Shown here: positions 8,984 to 16,982 of the stretch, one piece after another
How positions within the stretch are numbered: the stretch's first letter is position 1
How the letters are laid out: each line of letters opens with the position of its first letter
Source of the DNA: Treponema sp. UBA4319
GTDB lineage: Bacteria; Spirochaetota; Spirochaetia; Treponematales; Treponemataceae
Assembly (NCBI GenBank): GCA_002393865.1
Contig: DGUD01000164.1
Span: 1 to 30,010 of the forward strand
Reading direction: 5' to 3'
Length of the DNA: 30,010 bases
Made by a program: the position numbers and the translations under genes
The notes under the pieces: model-generated
Told to the model about the DNA's origin: nothing
Database searches by the model: none
Seen by the model: only the letters and a program-made list of their open reading frames with translations

Positions 8984-9461
8984 TTTCCAGCCTTCCTTCC
9001 CGCGCATGTTTTGCCGCGACTGCATACAGGATGCCGTTCACCAGCGTGTCCCTGTCGGTGCAGCAGCAGTCCAGATGTTTTACTGCCTCAAAAATCTGCT
9101 GCGGCTCGACGCGCCGGTATTTCCGGAGCAGGTCGTATGCCGTGAGTATCTTTCCGGCGTCGCAGTAGCCGCACAGATGGATGCCGGCCTCGTTGAAGCC
9201 GGAGACAATATCCTTGTAGACGGGATAGTTGACGAAGTATTCCAGCGTGACGATGCGGCTGTCCCTGACCATGCTGGCGGCAATCTTGCAGCTGGGGATA
9301 GGATTGTCATCGAGAAGCACCATGCAGTTGCCGCAGAAGCCTTTCTCGCAGCCGCATTTTACCTTGAACAGTTTTTCCCGCCGCAGCACGGTCAGCAGGG
9401 ATTCTGACGGATCCGCGTCAAGCACCGTCTTCTTGTTGTTAAGCGTTACCGGTATCATCAT
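8970..9461 (-). CDS. [2Fe-2S] subunit of a xanthine dehydrogenase-like complex
   Basis: A 163-residue protein with the two-cluster layout of molybdenum hydroxylase iron-sulfur subunits (CoxS/XdhC type). Cluster I, plant-ferredoxin-like, has Cys38, Cys43, Cys46 and Cys58 (CEKGFCGNC, then SC). Cluster II, in the helical domain, has Cys97, Cys100, Cys132 and Cys134 (CGYC, then CCC). All eight ligands are therefore present. The Gln that normally precedes the CGxC motif and contacts the molybdopterin is Leu96 here, in line with loss of cofactor motifs in the large subunit. The start at 9461 has GAGGAG about 10 nt upstream. It overlaps both neighbours (23 bp with the large subunit), so the three are translated together. 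Confidence 0.88.
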   Translation of the reverse strand: MMIPVTLNNKKTVLDADPSESLLTVLRREKLFKVKCGCEKGFCGNCMVLLDDNPIPSCKIAASMVRDSRIVTLEYFVNYPVYKDIVSGFNEAGIHLCGYCDAGKILTAYDLLRKYRRVEPQQIFEAVKHLDCCCTDRDTLVNGILYAVAAKHAREGRLENGKK

Positions 9462-11808
9462 GGTGTGCTGCCTCCTCTGTCTTCTCCGGCTCAGGCTGCG
9501 CGTCCGATGCTGCCTGTGCATCCGCATTCGCTGTTGCCGCGGCTGTCTGAGCGGGCGGAGTGCTCTGTTTCTTTGACTGTTTTTGCTCCGACGCCTCTTT
9601 TTCCTGCAGCAGCTTGTACAGGCTGTTGCTTTGCATCGGCAGGGTGCTTACCGTGCAGCCGAGCGCCTGCGACAGAGCTTCCGTGTATGCGGCGGGAAGC
9701 ACCTGGTAGACAAGCTCCCCGATTTGCGTGGGGTTTTCCTCGGACTGCATGAATGCGATTTTGATGTTGTTGCATTCGACGCTGTCTTCCTCCACGAGCG
9801 ACGTGAGGACGCGCTGAACCGCCAGCTTTATGTTGCTCTCCGCGGCCGTGGAGTTGAGGATTTTTCCTCCGTTGATGATGATGTTGATTTCCCTGATTTT
9901 CTCACGGAACGTGCAGGGGTCAAGCTCCACTTCTATGGTGGCGGCCGCAAAGGAGCAGCTGTGGAAGGGGGTGCCCTCAAATTCCGCGGAATCCCATGCC
10001 TTTTTTTGGGCGGCGGAAAGCTTTTTCTTTACGGAGAAGGGTAGCTTTGTGTCGGGCTTGCGCTTCTTCAGGCTCTCGCAGCATTTTTTCAGCAGCTGCG
10101 TCATGATGCTGATATTCGAATAGACACCTTCCGGCAGCAGCGGCTCGTTGCCTGCATCAAAGTGCGAGTCAATCGATACCGACGACTGGGTGATTCCCAA
10201 GATGGAGGACGCGAGTTTGCTCCATATCTCCTGGATGGAACGGGAAATCGGGGGGCTCTGTATGACGATGGTGCCGTCTGCCTGCATGGTCACGGTGAGC
10301 GACTGGTCGCTGCTGAAGACTTCCGAGCCGTAATAGCAGGAGCCTTCGTAACCGCAGGCAAATCCGATTCCCCGGAGCGGCGTCAGGTAGGAGATTATCT
10401 GCGTCTCCTTGCCTTTCTGCCGCATTCTCGTGATATTGTCAAGGTGGTAGGACGCGTATTTCCTGTTAAAGTCGCTCCGTGCGATGATAGCGTCGATTGT
10501 CTCCTTTGCCTTTGGCAGAAGCACGAGCGGGGCGTTCCGCGCGCTGTACTCCCCTTCTGTAAGGTTGAGCAGCCTGATTTCCGCCGGGGTAAAGCCGCTG
10601 CTGCCGCAGAGTTTGTTCATCTGGTTCTCTATGGCAAAGAAGGCAGCTGAATCTATGAGCTGCTGGTCGATGGAGGATGGCGGGTTGCGGGAATAGAACG
10701 CGCTCGATGTTATGCTCACGTTCTCTGCGTCATAGCACCCCGTCGCCGCAATCGCAAGCCGGTCGATTATCTCGCGGATAAAGACGTTGGAGCTGCCGGC
10801 ATTCACTTCTATGCCCACCTGCAGGGCGAGCAGCTTGCCTTCCCGCGAGAGCGCCGTCCGGTGGCTGATGGTGATGGGCTGCATGCAGTCCATGTATTTC
10901 TGCTGCTCCTCTCGTGTGTAGACCAGCTTGACGGGGCATCTGGTCCGATAGGATGCGACCGCGACCTGGCAGGCGATGAACGCATTGTACCAGATGCTGT
11001 TTGTGCCATGGTCGCAGGCACGGGTCTTGTTCACGATGATGTCCGTTCCGTCTATGCCCGTTGCCTCTGACAGCACTTTGCGCAAGTTGCTCAGCCACTG
11101 CGTCGGCGTGTAGACCGTGAGCTTTGTGCCGTCGTAGGAGCAGAGGGCGCCGTTCGGCTCCCGGTTATACGGGGTATTCACGGCGTATGACCATGTCCCT
11201 TCCTGAACGGTGGCAGCCGACGTGAACACAGATTCCAGTCCCGGCACGACGCCGTTCTGGTCTGGCTGGAAGCAGTTCCCGCGCTCTATTTTCCGCTCGG
11301 CGATTTTTGAGGAGAAGAGGCTGCTCGCGCTGACATGCTCGATTGCGCCGCTCCCGTTTTCTGCCGGATGGGCTTGGGCGGCAGCTGGCATTCCGGCCGG
11401 GTTTTCCGGCTCCAGATAGGATTCTATGCTGTTTGTATCGTAGTTTATCTGCAGCTCCTGCAGCAGCCTGGCAAGCTCTTTTTCATCCGGCCCGACGAGG
11501 ATTCCCACCGGCTCGCCGCAGTAGGCGATGTTCCCCTCGCTGAACACTGGCACTTTTCCCAATGGCGTCTGTATGAGGTTGCAGCCGGGAACATCGTGCG
11601 CGGTGAAGAGAAAATAGCCTTCTGGCAGGTCGCCCTGCGATATGGAGGTGATGATTCCCGACGGCACGGGGCTCCTGACGATTCTGGCATAGAGCATGCC
11701 TTCTACGGAGATGTCGCTGTAGAAGTCATTCTGGAAGGAAATCTGTCCCTGTGCGGCTTTTGCTTTCTTTTTGGGCACCGCTCGGCGCCGTTCCCCTGCC
11801 TTAGGCAT
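9439..11808 (-). CDS. Molybdopterin-subunit homologue of xanthine dehydrogenase family, cofactor motifs degenerate
   Basis: The 789-residue protein follows the fold order of the large molybdenum hydroxylase subunit: an a/b hammerhead domain (about 22-125, with YARIVRSPVPSG and GEPVGILVG), then the molybdopterin-binding domain (about 170-735), then a low-complexity Ala/Gln/Glu tail (about 736-789). The EP.ga.c motif (EPNGALCSYDG) and the catalytic-type Glu698 in IGELVYQ survive. The usual GGGFGGK is replaced by RACDHGTNS (263-271), the R-G-F-G-x-P-Q block by NPPSSIDQQ (375-383), and the GxGQG block by PPISRSIQE (519-527). It may therefore bind no molybdopterin, or bind it differently. The start overlaps the aminotransferase stop by 8 bp. 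T. pallidum has, as I recall, similar genes (TP0079-TP0081) in the same order. Confidence 0.8.
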   Translation of the reverse strand: MPKAGERRRAVPKKKAKAAQGQISFQNDFYSDISVEGMLYARIVRSPVPSGIITSISQGDLPEGYFLFTAHDVPGCNLIQTPLGKVPVFSEGNIAYCGEPVGILVGPDEKELARLLQELQINYDTNSIESYLEPENPAGMPAAAQAHPAENGSGAIEHVSASSLFSSKIAERKIERGNCFQPDQNGVVPGLESVFTSAATVQEGTWSYAVNTPYNREPNGALCSYDGTKLTVYTPTQWLSNLRKVLSEATGIDGTDIIVNKTRACDHGTNSIWYNAFIACQVAVASYRTRCPVKLVYTREEQQKYMDCMQPITISHRTALSREGKLLALQVGIEVNAGSSNVFIREIIDRLAIAATGCYDAENVSITSSAFYSRNPPSSIDQQLIDSAAFFAIENQMNKLCGSSGFTPAEIRLLNLTEGEYSARNAPLVLLPKAKETIDAIIARSDFNRKYASYHLDNITRMRQKGKETQIISYLTPLRGIGFACGYEGSCYYGSEVFSSDQSLTVTMQADGTIVIQSPPISRSIQEIWSKLASSILGITQSSVSIDSHFDAGNEPLLPEGVYSNISIMTQLLKKCCESLKKRKPDTKLPFSVKKKLSAAQKKAWDSAEFEGTPFHSCSFAAATIEVELDPCTFREKIREINIIINGGKILNSTAAESNIKLAVQRVLTSLVEEDSVECNNIKIAFMQSEENPTQIGELVYQVLPAAYTEALSQALGCTVSTLPMQSNSLYKLLQEKEASEQKQSKKQSTPPAQTAAATANADAQAASDAQPEPEKTEEAAHHDDTGNA

Positions 11809-12982
11809 GGTATTTTTCTCCTATGGCCTTTACGCAGCTGATGACAAAATCCACCATGTCGTCCGTCATGTCGGGGAAGAGCGGGATCGAAATCGTCTCG
11901 TTGTATCGCTGCTCCGCGTTGGGGAAATTCCGGGCGGTGAATTCCGGGTAGAGCCCCTGCCAGTAGGAGAAGTGGAAAATCGGGATGAAGTGCACGCTGA
12001 TGCCCACGCCCAGCGTCTGCAGCTCCCGTGCGAAAGTGTTCCTGTCGCAGCTGAGCTTGGATGTATCCAGGCGCAGCAGGAAAAGATGCCATGCGTTCCC
12101 TTCGCCGTCCGGCGGCAGTTTGATAAAGTCCATGTGGCGGAATGCTTCGATGTAGCGCTGCACGTGCGCTTTCCGCTTGCGGTCGAATTCCTCTGCTTTT
12201 GCCAGCTGCGTCCGCCCCAATGCCGCAAGCAGATCCGGCAGGTTGTATTTGTAGCCGGGGGCAATGATGTCGTATTCCCATGAGGCTTTTGGCGAGGTAT
12301 AGCGATCCCATGTCGTCCTGTCCATGCCGTGCATGCGCATCGACATCATGTGCCGCGCAAGCGCCTCGTCCTTTGTCGTCACCATGCCGCCTTCCCCCGT
12401 GGTGATGGTCTTTGTCACGTAAAAAGAGAAGACTCCGATGTCCCCGATGGCGCCCGCATAGCCGAGGTGCGTGGGGCTTGGAAAGGCGTGCGCGCAGTCC
12501 TCTATGACGCGCACGCCGTATTTTTTTGCGAGCGCCATGATGGCGTCCATGTCGCAGACATTGCCGCCGATGTGCACGGGTACTATCGCGGCGACCTTTT
12601 TGCCGTCAGGGCCGCAAAGGATTTTCTCTATGGCCGCCGGATCTATGGAATAGCTGTCTGGCTCTATGTCGGCAAAGTAGACGTCGGCTCCGAGAAGACG
12701 CGCACAGGCCGCGGTCGATACGAAGGTGTAGGGCGTCGTTATGACAGCTTTGCCAGCCCCCACGCCGCAGGCTTCCATCGCGAGCACCATGCCGCTCGTA
12801 TTGCTGTTCACGGCAAGGGCATAGGGTACCTGTATTTTTGCGGCGAATTCCTGCTCGAACGCAAGCGCCTCCTTTCCTGTCGTGAGCCAGCCGCTGTGCA
12901 GCACACGCAGCACGGCCTCCTCGTCGTCTTTGCCGATGGATGCCCGGAAAAAAGGCACCTTCAATGAATCACAGTCTGCCAT
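11801..12982 (-). CDS. DegT/DnrJ/EryC1/StrS-family sugar aminotransferase
   Basis: A PLP-dependent aminotransferase of 393 residues that, in this family, usually adds an amino group to a keto nucleotide-sugar. The phosphate/PLP-facing NSNTSGMVLAM (about 59-69), the EDCAHA motif with Asp162, and the SFYVTKTITTGEGGM motif with the Schiff-base Lys191 are all intact. The C-terminal VGISVHFIPIFHFSYWQ is typical of PglE/ArnB/PseC-type enzymes. It begins one base after the dehydratase stop codon, so it very likely uses the 4-keto sugar made by that enzyme. The exact sugar product cannot be read from sequence. The nearest T. pallidum counterpart, from memory, is TP0078. Confidence 0.93.
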   Translation of the reverse strand: MADCDSLKVPFFRASIGKDDEEAVLRVLHSGWLTTGKEALAFEQEFAAKIQVPYALAVNSNTSGMVLAMEACGVGAGKAVITTPYTFVSTAACARLLGADVYFADIEPDSYSIDPAAIEKILCGPDGKKVAAIVPVHIGGNVCDMDAIMALAKKYGVRVIEDCAHAFPSPTHLGYAGAIGDIGVFSFYVTKTITTGEGGMVTTKDEALARHMMSMRMHGMDRTTWDRYTSPKASWEYDIIAPGYKYNLPDLLAALGRTQLAKAEEFDRKRKAHVQRYIEAFRHMDFIKLPPDGEGNAWHLFLLRLDTSKLSCDRNTFARELQTLGVGISVHFIPIFHFSYWQGLYPEFTARNFPNAEQRYNETISIPLFPDMTDDMVDFVISCVKAIGEKYHA

Positions 12983-14512
12983 TTATAATACCACCTTGAC
13001 GGAAGTCGCCATATCGATTCTGGTTCCGTCCGCCTCTTCTTCCGCATAGAATTCGTCAAGCGAGGGAACCGCTTTCCTGAGTTTTTCGACGAGCACGTCT
13101 TTGTTCCTGTACAAATCGGGCTGTGCGCTGTCGTAGCTGCAGATTGGCCGCAGCTCGTCCAGCAGCTCGTCCAGCCGGAATTGGCGCGGGGGAATGTTCG
13201 TGAGCCGCAGGATTTTCTGGTACTGCGTGGGCTCCGGGTTCTCCTCTTTGAGCCAGAGCGGCTCTTCCAGCCGTTCACCCCGCCGTGCGCCGATGAACGT
13301 GATGTCTATGTCCTTGTACGGCTCAAAGCCGCTGAAGCGGATAATCTGCTCGGCAAGCTCCAGTATCTTGACCGGCTCGCCCATGTCCAGCAGGTAGGAC
13401 GCCCCGTTTTCCCCGACGCCGCCGGTCTTCAGGACGAGCGAGCAGGCTTCCGGTATGGTCATGAAGTAGCGCTCCATGTTCCGGTCGGTGACGGTCACCG
13501 GCCCGCCGTTCTGAATCTGCTCCATGAACATGGGCAGGATGGAGCCGCGGGAGCCGAGCACGTTGCCGAAGCGCACGAACATGAACGACTGTCTGCCGTT
13601 CGTTCGCTGCGCCGCCTCCAGCACAAGTTTCTCGCAGAGCATTTTGCTGACGCCGTATACGCTGACAGGGTTCACCGCCTTGTCCGTGGAGATGAGCACA
13701 AAGCGCTCCGTGCCGGATTCCAGCGCCGCGTCCAGCAGGTTTTTTGTCCCGAACACGTTGTTCTCTATCGCCGCCACCTGGTTCTCTTCCATCATGGGGA
13801 CATGCTTGTATGCGGCGCAGTGGAAGATGACGTCCGCATGCGTCCGCGCTATGATGCGGCGCACGTATTCCCTGTCCTTCATGTCGCCGATAATCGGCAC
13901 CACGGAGGCTTTCTCGCCGACTCCCTCGTTCTGGAGTATGTGCAGCTCGCGGTAAATACGCACGATGGAATTCTCCCCGTGTCCGAAGAGGTAGAGCCGC
14001 TCGCATCCGCCCGAAAGCAGCTGGCGTGCGAGCTCGCTTCCGATGGAGCCGCCCGCGCCGGTGATGAGCACCCGTTTTCCGCGCAGGTAGGAAAGGCTTT
14101 CGTGCAGGGGGATGATGATGGGGGTGCGCCCAAGGATGTCGAGCGGGTTGATTTCCCGCGCCTGTACCAGATGTGCTTTGCCGTCCACCACCTGACTGAT
14201 TGACGGCAGTATCTTTATATGGAAGAAACCGTTATCTTTGAGCGTCTTGTAGATTTCCCGGATGCGCTCCACGCTTGCGCTCGGAATGGCGATGATGGCC
14301 TGATCGATTGCGGTTACGCGGAGCAGGGGGGCTACCTCTTGCACCGGCCCCAGCACAGGAACGCCGTCGATGCGGGTGCCGATGAGTTTTTTGTCGTCGT
14401 CCAGAAAGGCTGCCACGCTGCCGAAAATCTTCTTCCGGTTTATGTCATCGGCAATCATTTGCCCGGCAAAACCCGCCCCGATGATGTAGAGTCTGGTCTC
14501 AACTTTATCCAT
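12983..14512 (-). CDS. Nucleotide-sugar 4,6-dehydratase/epimerase, CapD/PglF family
   Basis: A 509-residue protein of the polysaccharide-biosynthesis SDR family. Residues 1-130 form a Rossmann-like, CoA-binding-type domain (LYIIGAGFAGQMI). The catalytic SDR domain starts at about 145 with the NAD-binding TGAGGSIGSELARQL (151 onward), followed by CAAYKHVPMMEENQ and STDKAVNPVSVYGVSK, holding the Asp-Lys and Tyr-x3-Lys active site. It probably turns UDP-GlcNAc (or similar) into a 4-keto-6-deoxy sugar. The four transmembrane helices of full-length PglF/WbpM are absent, so it is soluble. The ATG at 14512 has AGAGGGG ahead of it; an upstream in-frame ATG at 14572 has none. It is the first gene of the operon and has a promoter at 14561-14589. 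Confidence 0.92.
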   Translation of the reverse strand: MDKVETRLYIIGAGFAGQMIADDINRKKIFGSVAAFLDDDKKLIGTRIDGVPVLGPVQEVAPLLRVTAIDQAIIAIPSASVERIREIYKTLKDNGFFHIKILPSISQVVDGKAHLVQAREINPLDILGRTPIIIPLHESLSYLRGKRVLITGAGGSIGSELARQLLSGGCERLYLFGHGENSIVRIYRELHILQNEGVGEKASVVPIIGDMKDREYVRRIIARTHADVIFHCAAYKHVPMMEENQVAAIENNVFGTKNLLDAALESGTERFVLISTDKAVNPVSVYGVSKMLCEKLVLEAAQRTNGRQSFMFVRFGNVLGSRGSILPMFMEQIQNGGPVTVTDRNMERYFMTIPEACSLVLKTGGVGENGASYLLDMGEPVKILELAEQIIRFSGFEPYKDIDITFIGARRGERLEEPLWLKEENPEPTQYQKILRLTNIPPRQFRLDELLDELRPICSYDSAQPDLYRNKDVLVEKLRKAVPSLDEFYAEEEADGTRIDMATSVKVVL

Positions 14513-14560
14513 AATCCCCTCTTTTTGCAGGAAGGCAGGAAAGCCTGTCCCCGTTGCCCT

Positions 14561-14589
14561 ATGATAGCACACCTTGCGGATTTAAACAA
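14561..14589 (-). promoter_or_regulatory. Putative sigma-70 promoter of the sugar/redox operon
   Basis: On the minus strand TTGTTT (14584-14589), a 17-bp spacer and TATCAT (14561-14566) precede the dehydratase start by about 48 bp. The -35 matches the consensus at four of six bases and the -10 at five of six. Confidence 0.5.
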
Positions 14590-14659
14590 GGGAAGCCCGC
14601 CCCATCGGCTGGCCGCTTGCACGATTCGCTTTGCGGATGGCGGAGCGGTTTCAAGGCTT

Positions 14660-14685
14660 CCGCCAAAAACTGAAGTTTTTGGCGG
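14660..14685. repeat. Hairpin with C(TGAA)G-type tip, example 1
   Basis: CCGCCAAAAAC (14660-14670) pairs perfectly with GTTTTTGGCGG (14675-14685), leaving loop TGAA. The same CTGAAG tip occurs in the hairpin at 23658-23689. It lies in the divergent region between the dehydratase operon and the exported protein at 14758. Confidence 0.6.
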
Positions 14686-14727
14686 CTTCCCCCTAAACTA
14701 CGGCAAGAATATTCCGATTATGAATGT

Positions 14728-14745
14728 AGAGGAACGTTTTCCTCT
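14728..14745 (+). promoter_or_regulatory. Hairpin directly before the ribosome site of the 14758 gene
   Basis: AGAGGAA (14728-14734) pairs with TTCCTCT (14739-14745), loop CGTT, and is followed at once by the GAGGGG ribosome site and the ATG at 14758. The 5' arm is itself purine-rich, so it could act as a standby or competing ribosome site. Confidence 0.35.
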
Positions 14746-14757
14746 GAGGGGATAAAG

Positions 14758-15285
14758 ATGGGAAAAATCTGCAAAAATAAACTGATGGTACTGTACACAT
14801 GTATCCTCTTTTTTGCAATGCATTCAGCGGCTGCCTCGGCGATTTCTTTTCAGATTATCCAGCATGACCCGGCGCAGGAAGAAGTCCGCTCTTCTTCCTA
14901 CGTAATGGAGGGCGTGTTTTTCGATTATTTTTTCGAGAAAGGCTTTATCGTGACGAATTCGCCGACGGCAGTTTCTTCTGGCAGTGCCGAAGACAAGGTA
15001 ATCTGCTATGGCGCGCTTGATGATGCGCGTCTTGGCGGCTGCGATTATTTTGTGGCTTTTGTTATGGATTATGACACCGCGCTTTCCAAGAACCCTCAGG
15101 CCGTGCTGCTGAGCAATATCACAGGATGCAGCTGGGAGATTTTTGACGTACGTTCCGGCAACAAGATTGACTCCGGCTCAAGAAGCCCCGGTACCGTTGA
15201 CGCAAAGAAGGACAATAAAGACGGGGTTTCTGGCTTTAGCAAAGTGATTGCCCAGCTTGTCGAACGGTCTATCGCCAGCAGGTAA
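14758..15285 (+). CDS. Exported hypothetical protein
   Basis: A 175-residue protein with a clear signal peptide: basic start MGKICKNK, hydrophobic core LMVLYTCILFFAMHSAA, and a likely cleavage near ASA-IS (about residue 28). The mature part, about 147 residues, shows no metal, redox or catalytic motif that I recognise; it has a VMEGVFFDYFFEKGFIVTNSP block and ends in an IAQLVERSIASR helix, a shape seen in small spirochaete periplasmic proteins. A GAGGGG ribosome site is at 14746. The next gene, a SPOR-domain protein, begins 19 bp after the stop, so the two are probably cotranscribed and may work together in the periplasm. Confidence 0.75.
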   Translation: MGKICKNKLMVLYTCILFFAMHSAAASAISFQIIQHDPAQEEVRSSSYVMEGVFFDYFFEKGFIVTNSPTAVSSGSAEDKVICYGALDDARLGGCDYFVAFVMDYDTALSKNPQAVLLSNITGCSWEIFDVRSGNKIDSGSRSPGTVDAKKDNKDGVSGFSKVIAQLVERSIASR

Positions 15286-15304
15286 GGATACGGGAGAACG
15301 TGGT

Positions 15305-16849
15305 ATGAAAAAGCTTTGTTCGTTATGCTTGCTCCTTTGCATAGCTCTTTCTCTTTTTGCGGCTGAACTCTCCGATGGCTCCTCTTACGGAGCCGTTGCC
15401 ATTGCGTCTGCCGGGGATTTGCCCTCCGGATATTTCTCCAAGGCTCAGAACTATTTGCCCGGCGACAATATTGCCGTGACGAATCCTCGTACCGGCGTGA
15501 CCATCAATGTCCTGAATCTGGGCTCTCTTGACGAGTCGGATAGCGTTGTGCTGCTGCTGACGCCAGAGGCCGCCGCAAAGCTCGGTATGAGCGAGTCTTC
15601 TTCCCTGCGGGTCAAGGTGAGCCGCCGCCCGGATAATTTTGATGACATCGCCTCTGGTATAGCAATCCTCTCCTACGGCGGGGATGCGCTTGCTGAGGTT
15701 CCGGTCCGCCCCGTGGAAAACCTGCCCCCGCCCGCAGACAGCGCCGGCGTGCAGGAAAGCGACCCTTGGGACGGCGAGATTCCCGCCGACGGCGATGCTG
15801 AAGACGGCAGCCTGTGGGATAGCGGTATTCCCGCCGACGGAGCCGATGAGAACGACGGTGGCAGGGTTGAGATAGGTGGCGTGGAGCTCCCGGACTTCGG
15901 TTCGTCCAAGGTGCAACCCTTCCCCGGCATGGAGGATGCTGGACGCGGCTCAGCGTCTGCCCTTGTGCAGGAGGAGGATGCGGCTCCGCTTACAGGTCCG
16001 GAGGAAGAGGTTCCGGAAGAGCCCTTTGTCTTTGAGGAATCTCCCTTGGAGCATATCGCGGGCGAGCCTGCGGTACCGGCGGAACCCAAGAAGGCGCAGC
16101 CGCCCGCCGTGGAGGAGGAGCTGCTTGCGGATACCATGCCGCCGGAAATCGAGGAGACTCCTGTTACCCCGCCTGCTGTGGAGGAGGAGCTGCTTGCCGA
16201 CGCTACCTCGCTGCCTGTCATAGAGGAGCTGTCTCCCCGCGAAGAGCGGGTGGCCGAGCTTGATGAGAATATCATAGACGGAACGGGAACTGCCCTTCCG
16301 CCGGCCGGATCAGGCGAAGCTGTTACGCGAGAGCCTGAAGTGCAGCTTGTGTCTGATGCCTCCGCTGACGAGACCGAATATGAGGAGGTGACAGAGACTG
16401 TCGAGCGGGTCGAGAAGAGCACCGAGATTGTCCTTGTCCCTACACAGCCGCTTGTTCCGCCGCCAGCGCCGGAATCTTCAGCCGGAGCCGACAAAAAGAC
16501 TGGCAAGCCTTCGGAAGGGGAACCGAAAAGCTCTGCGACCCAGCCCGCTGCTGCCGTGACGCCCTCTTCCGCTGTGAGCAGCAGCGCAAGCAAGGTTCCC
16601 GTGCTGAAGCAAGAGTCTGACTTGAAGAAGAATTCCTGCTACGTGCAGATTGCCACCGTTTCCCGGCTGCAGAGCGGGAAGCAGCTTGCGGCAAAATATC
16701 CCAGGTACCCGATTGTGCTGGTGGAGCTTGCGGGTGGCAAGGGCTATAAGGTTCTGGTCGGTCCGCTGACAGGCGACGAATACGGTGCCGTCCTGGAAAA
16801 ATTCAAAGCGTTTGGCTATAAGGATGCCTTTGTAAAACGGACAAAATGA
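15305..16849 (+). CDS. Exported SPOR-domain protein with a long acidic, proline-rich linker
   Basis: This 514-residue protein starts with a signal peptide (MKKLCSLCLLLCIALSLFAA). A first domain (about 25-125) contains LPGDNIAVTNPRTGVTINVLNLG and LLTPEAAAKLGM, which looks like a double-psi beta-barrel as in RlpA, though without the usual DRGP motif. Residues of about 135-435 are a low-complexity Pro/Glu/Ala linker, including two copies of PPAVEEELLAD 23 residues apart (16100 and 16169). The C-terminus (about 440-514, from NSCYVQIATVS to FGYKDAFVKRTK) is a SPOR domain, which binds denuded glycan strands of peptidoglycan. The ATG at 15305 is preferred to one at 15248 because GGGAG precedes it and the signal peptide follows. 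A role at the septum or in the wall is inferred. Confidence 0.85.
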   Translation: MKKLCSLCLLLCIALSLFAAELSDGSSYGAVAIASAGDLPSGYFSKAQNYLPGDNIAVTNPRTGVTINVLNLGSLDESDSVVLLLTPEAAAKLGMSESSSLRVKVSRRPDNFDDIASGIAILSYGGDALAEVPVRPVENLPPPADSAGVQESDPWDGEIPADGDAEDGSLWDSGIPADGADENDGGRVEIGGVELPDFGSSKVQPFPGMEDAGRGSASALVQEEDAAPLTGPEEEVPEEPFVFEESPLEHIAGEPAVPAEPKKAQPPAVEEELLADTMPPEIEETPVTPPAVEEELLADATSLPVIEELSPREERVAELDENIIDGTGTALPPAGSGEAVTREPEVQLVSDASADETEYEEVTETVERVEKSTEIVLVPTQPLVPPPAPESSAGADKKTGKPSEGEPKSSATQPAAAVTPSSAVSSSASKVPVLKQESDLKKNSCYVQIATVSRLQSGKQLAAKYPRYPIVLVELAGGKGYKVLVGPLTGDEYGAVLEKFKAFGYKDAFVKRTK

Positions 16850-16898
16850 GCCTCTGCGCTCCTCTGCCGCATTGCGCGCGTTTGAGCTGACGTGTGCG

Positions 16899-16965
16899 GG
16901 CGTTTCAAAACGCCTCCATAATATGAGCCGCCCCGGAATACATCGCTGTTTCCGGGGCGGCTCAT
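16899..16965. terminator. Strong hairpin pair between convergent SPOR gene and ssrA
   Basis: A perfect 16-bp stem pairs ATGAGCCGCCCCGGAA (16923-16938) with TTCCGGGGCGGCTCAT (16950-16965) across an 11-nt loop. A smaller hairpin, GGCGTT with AACGCC and loop TCAA, lies at 16899-16914. Neither side has a long T-run, yet the site between two convergent genes suggests a bidirectional terminator, protecting ssrA and the SPOR gene from read-through. Confidence 0.55.
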
Positions 16966-16982
16966 GTTTAAAAAGGGGGGAT

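Noticed and set aside
11801-12982. DegT protein as a PMP-dependent 3-dehydrase (E1 of 3,6-dideoxysugar synthesis), which would pair with an iron-sulfur partner
   Set aside because: E1-type dehydrases replace the PLP lysine with histidine; Lys191 is present here, so aminotransferase is the better reading.
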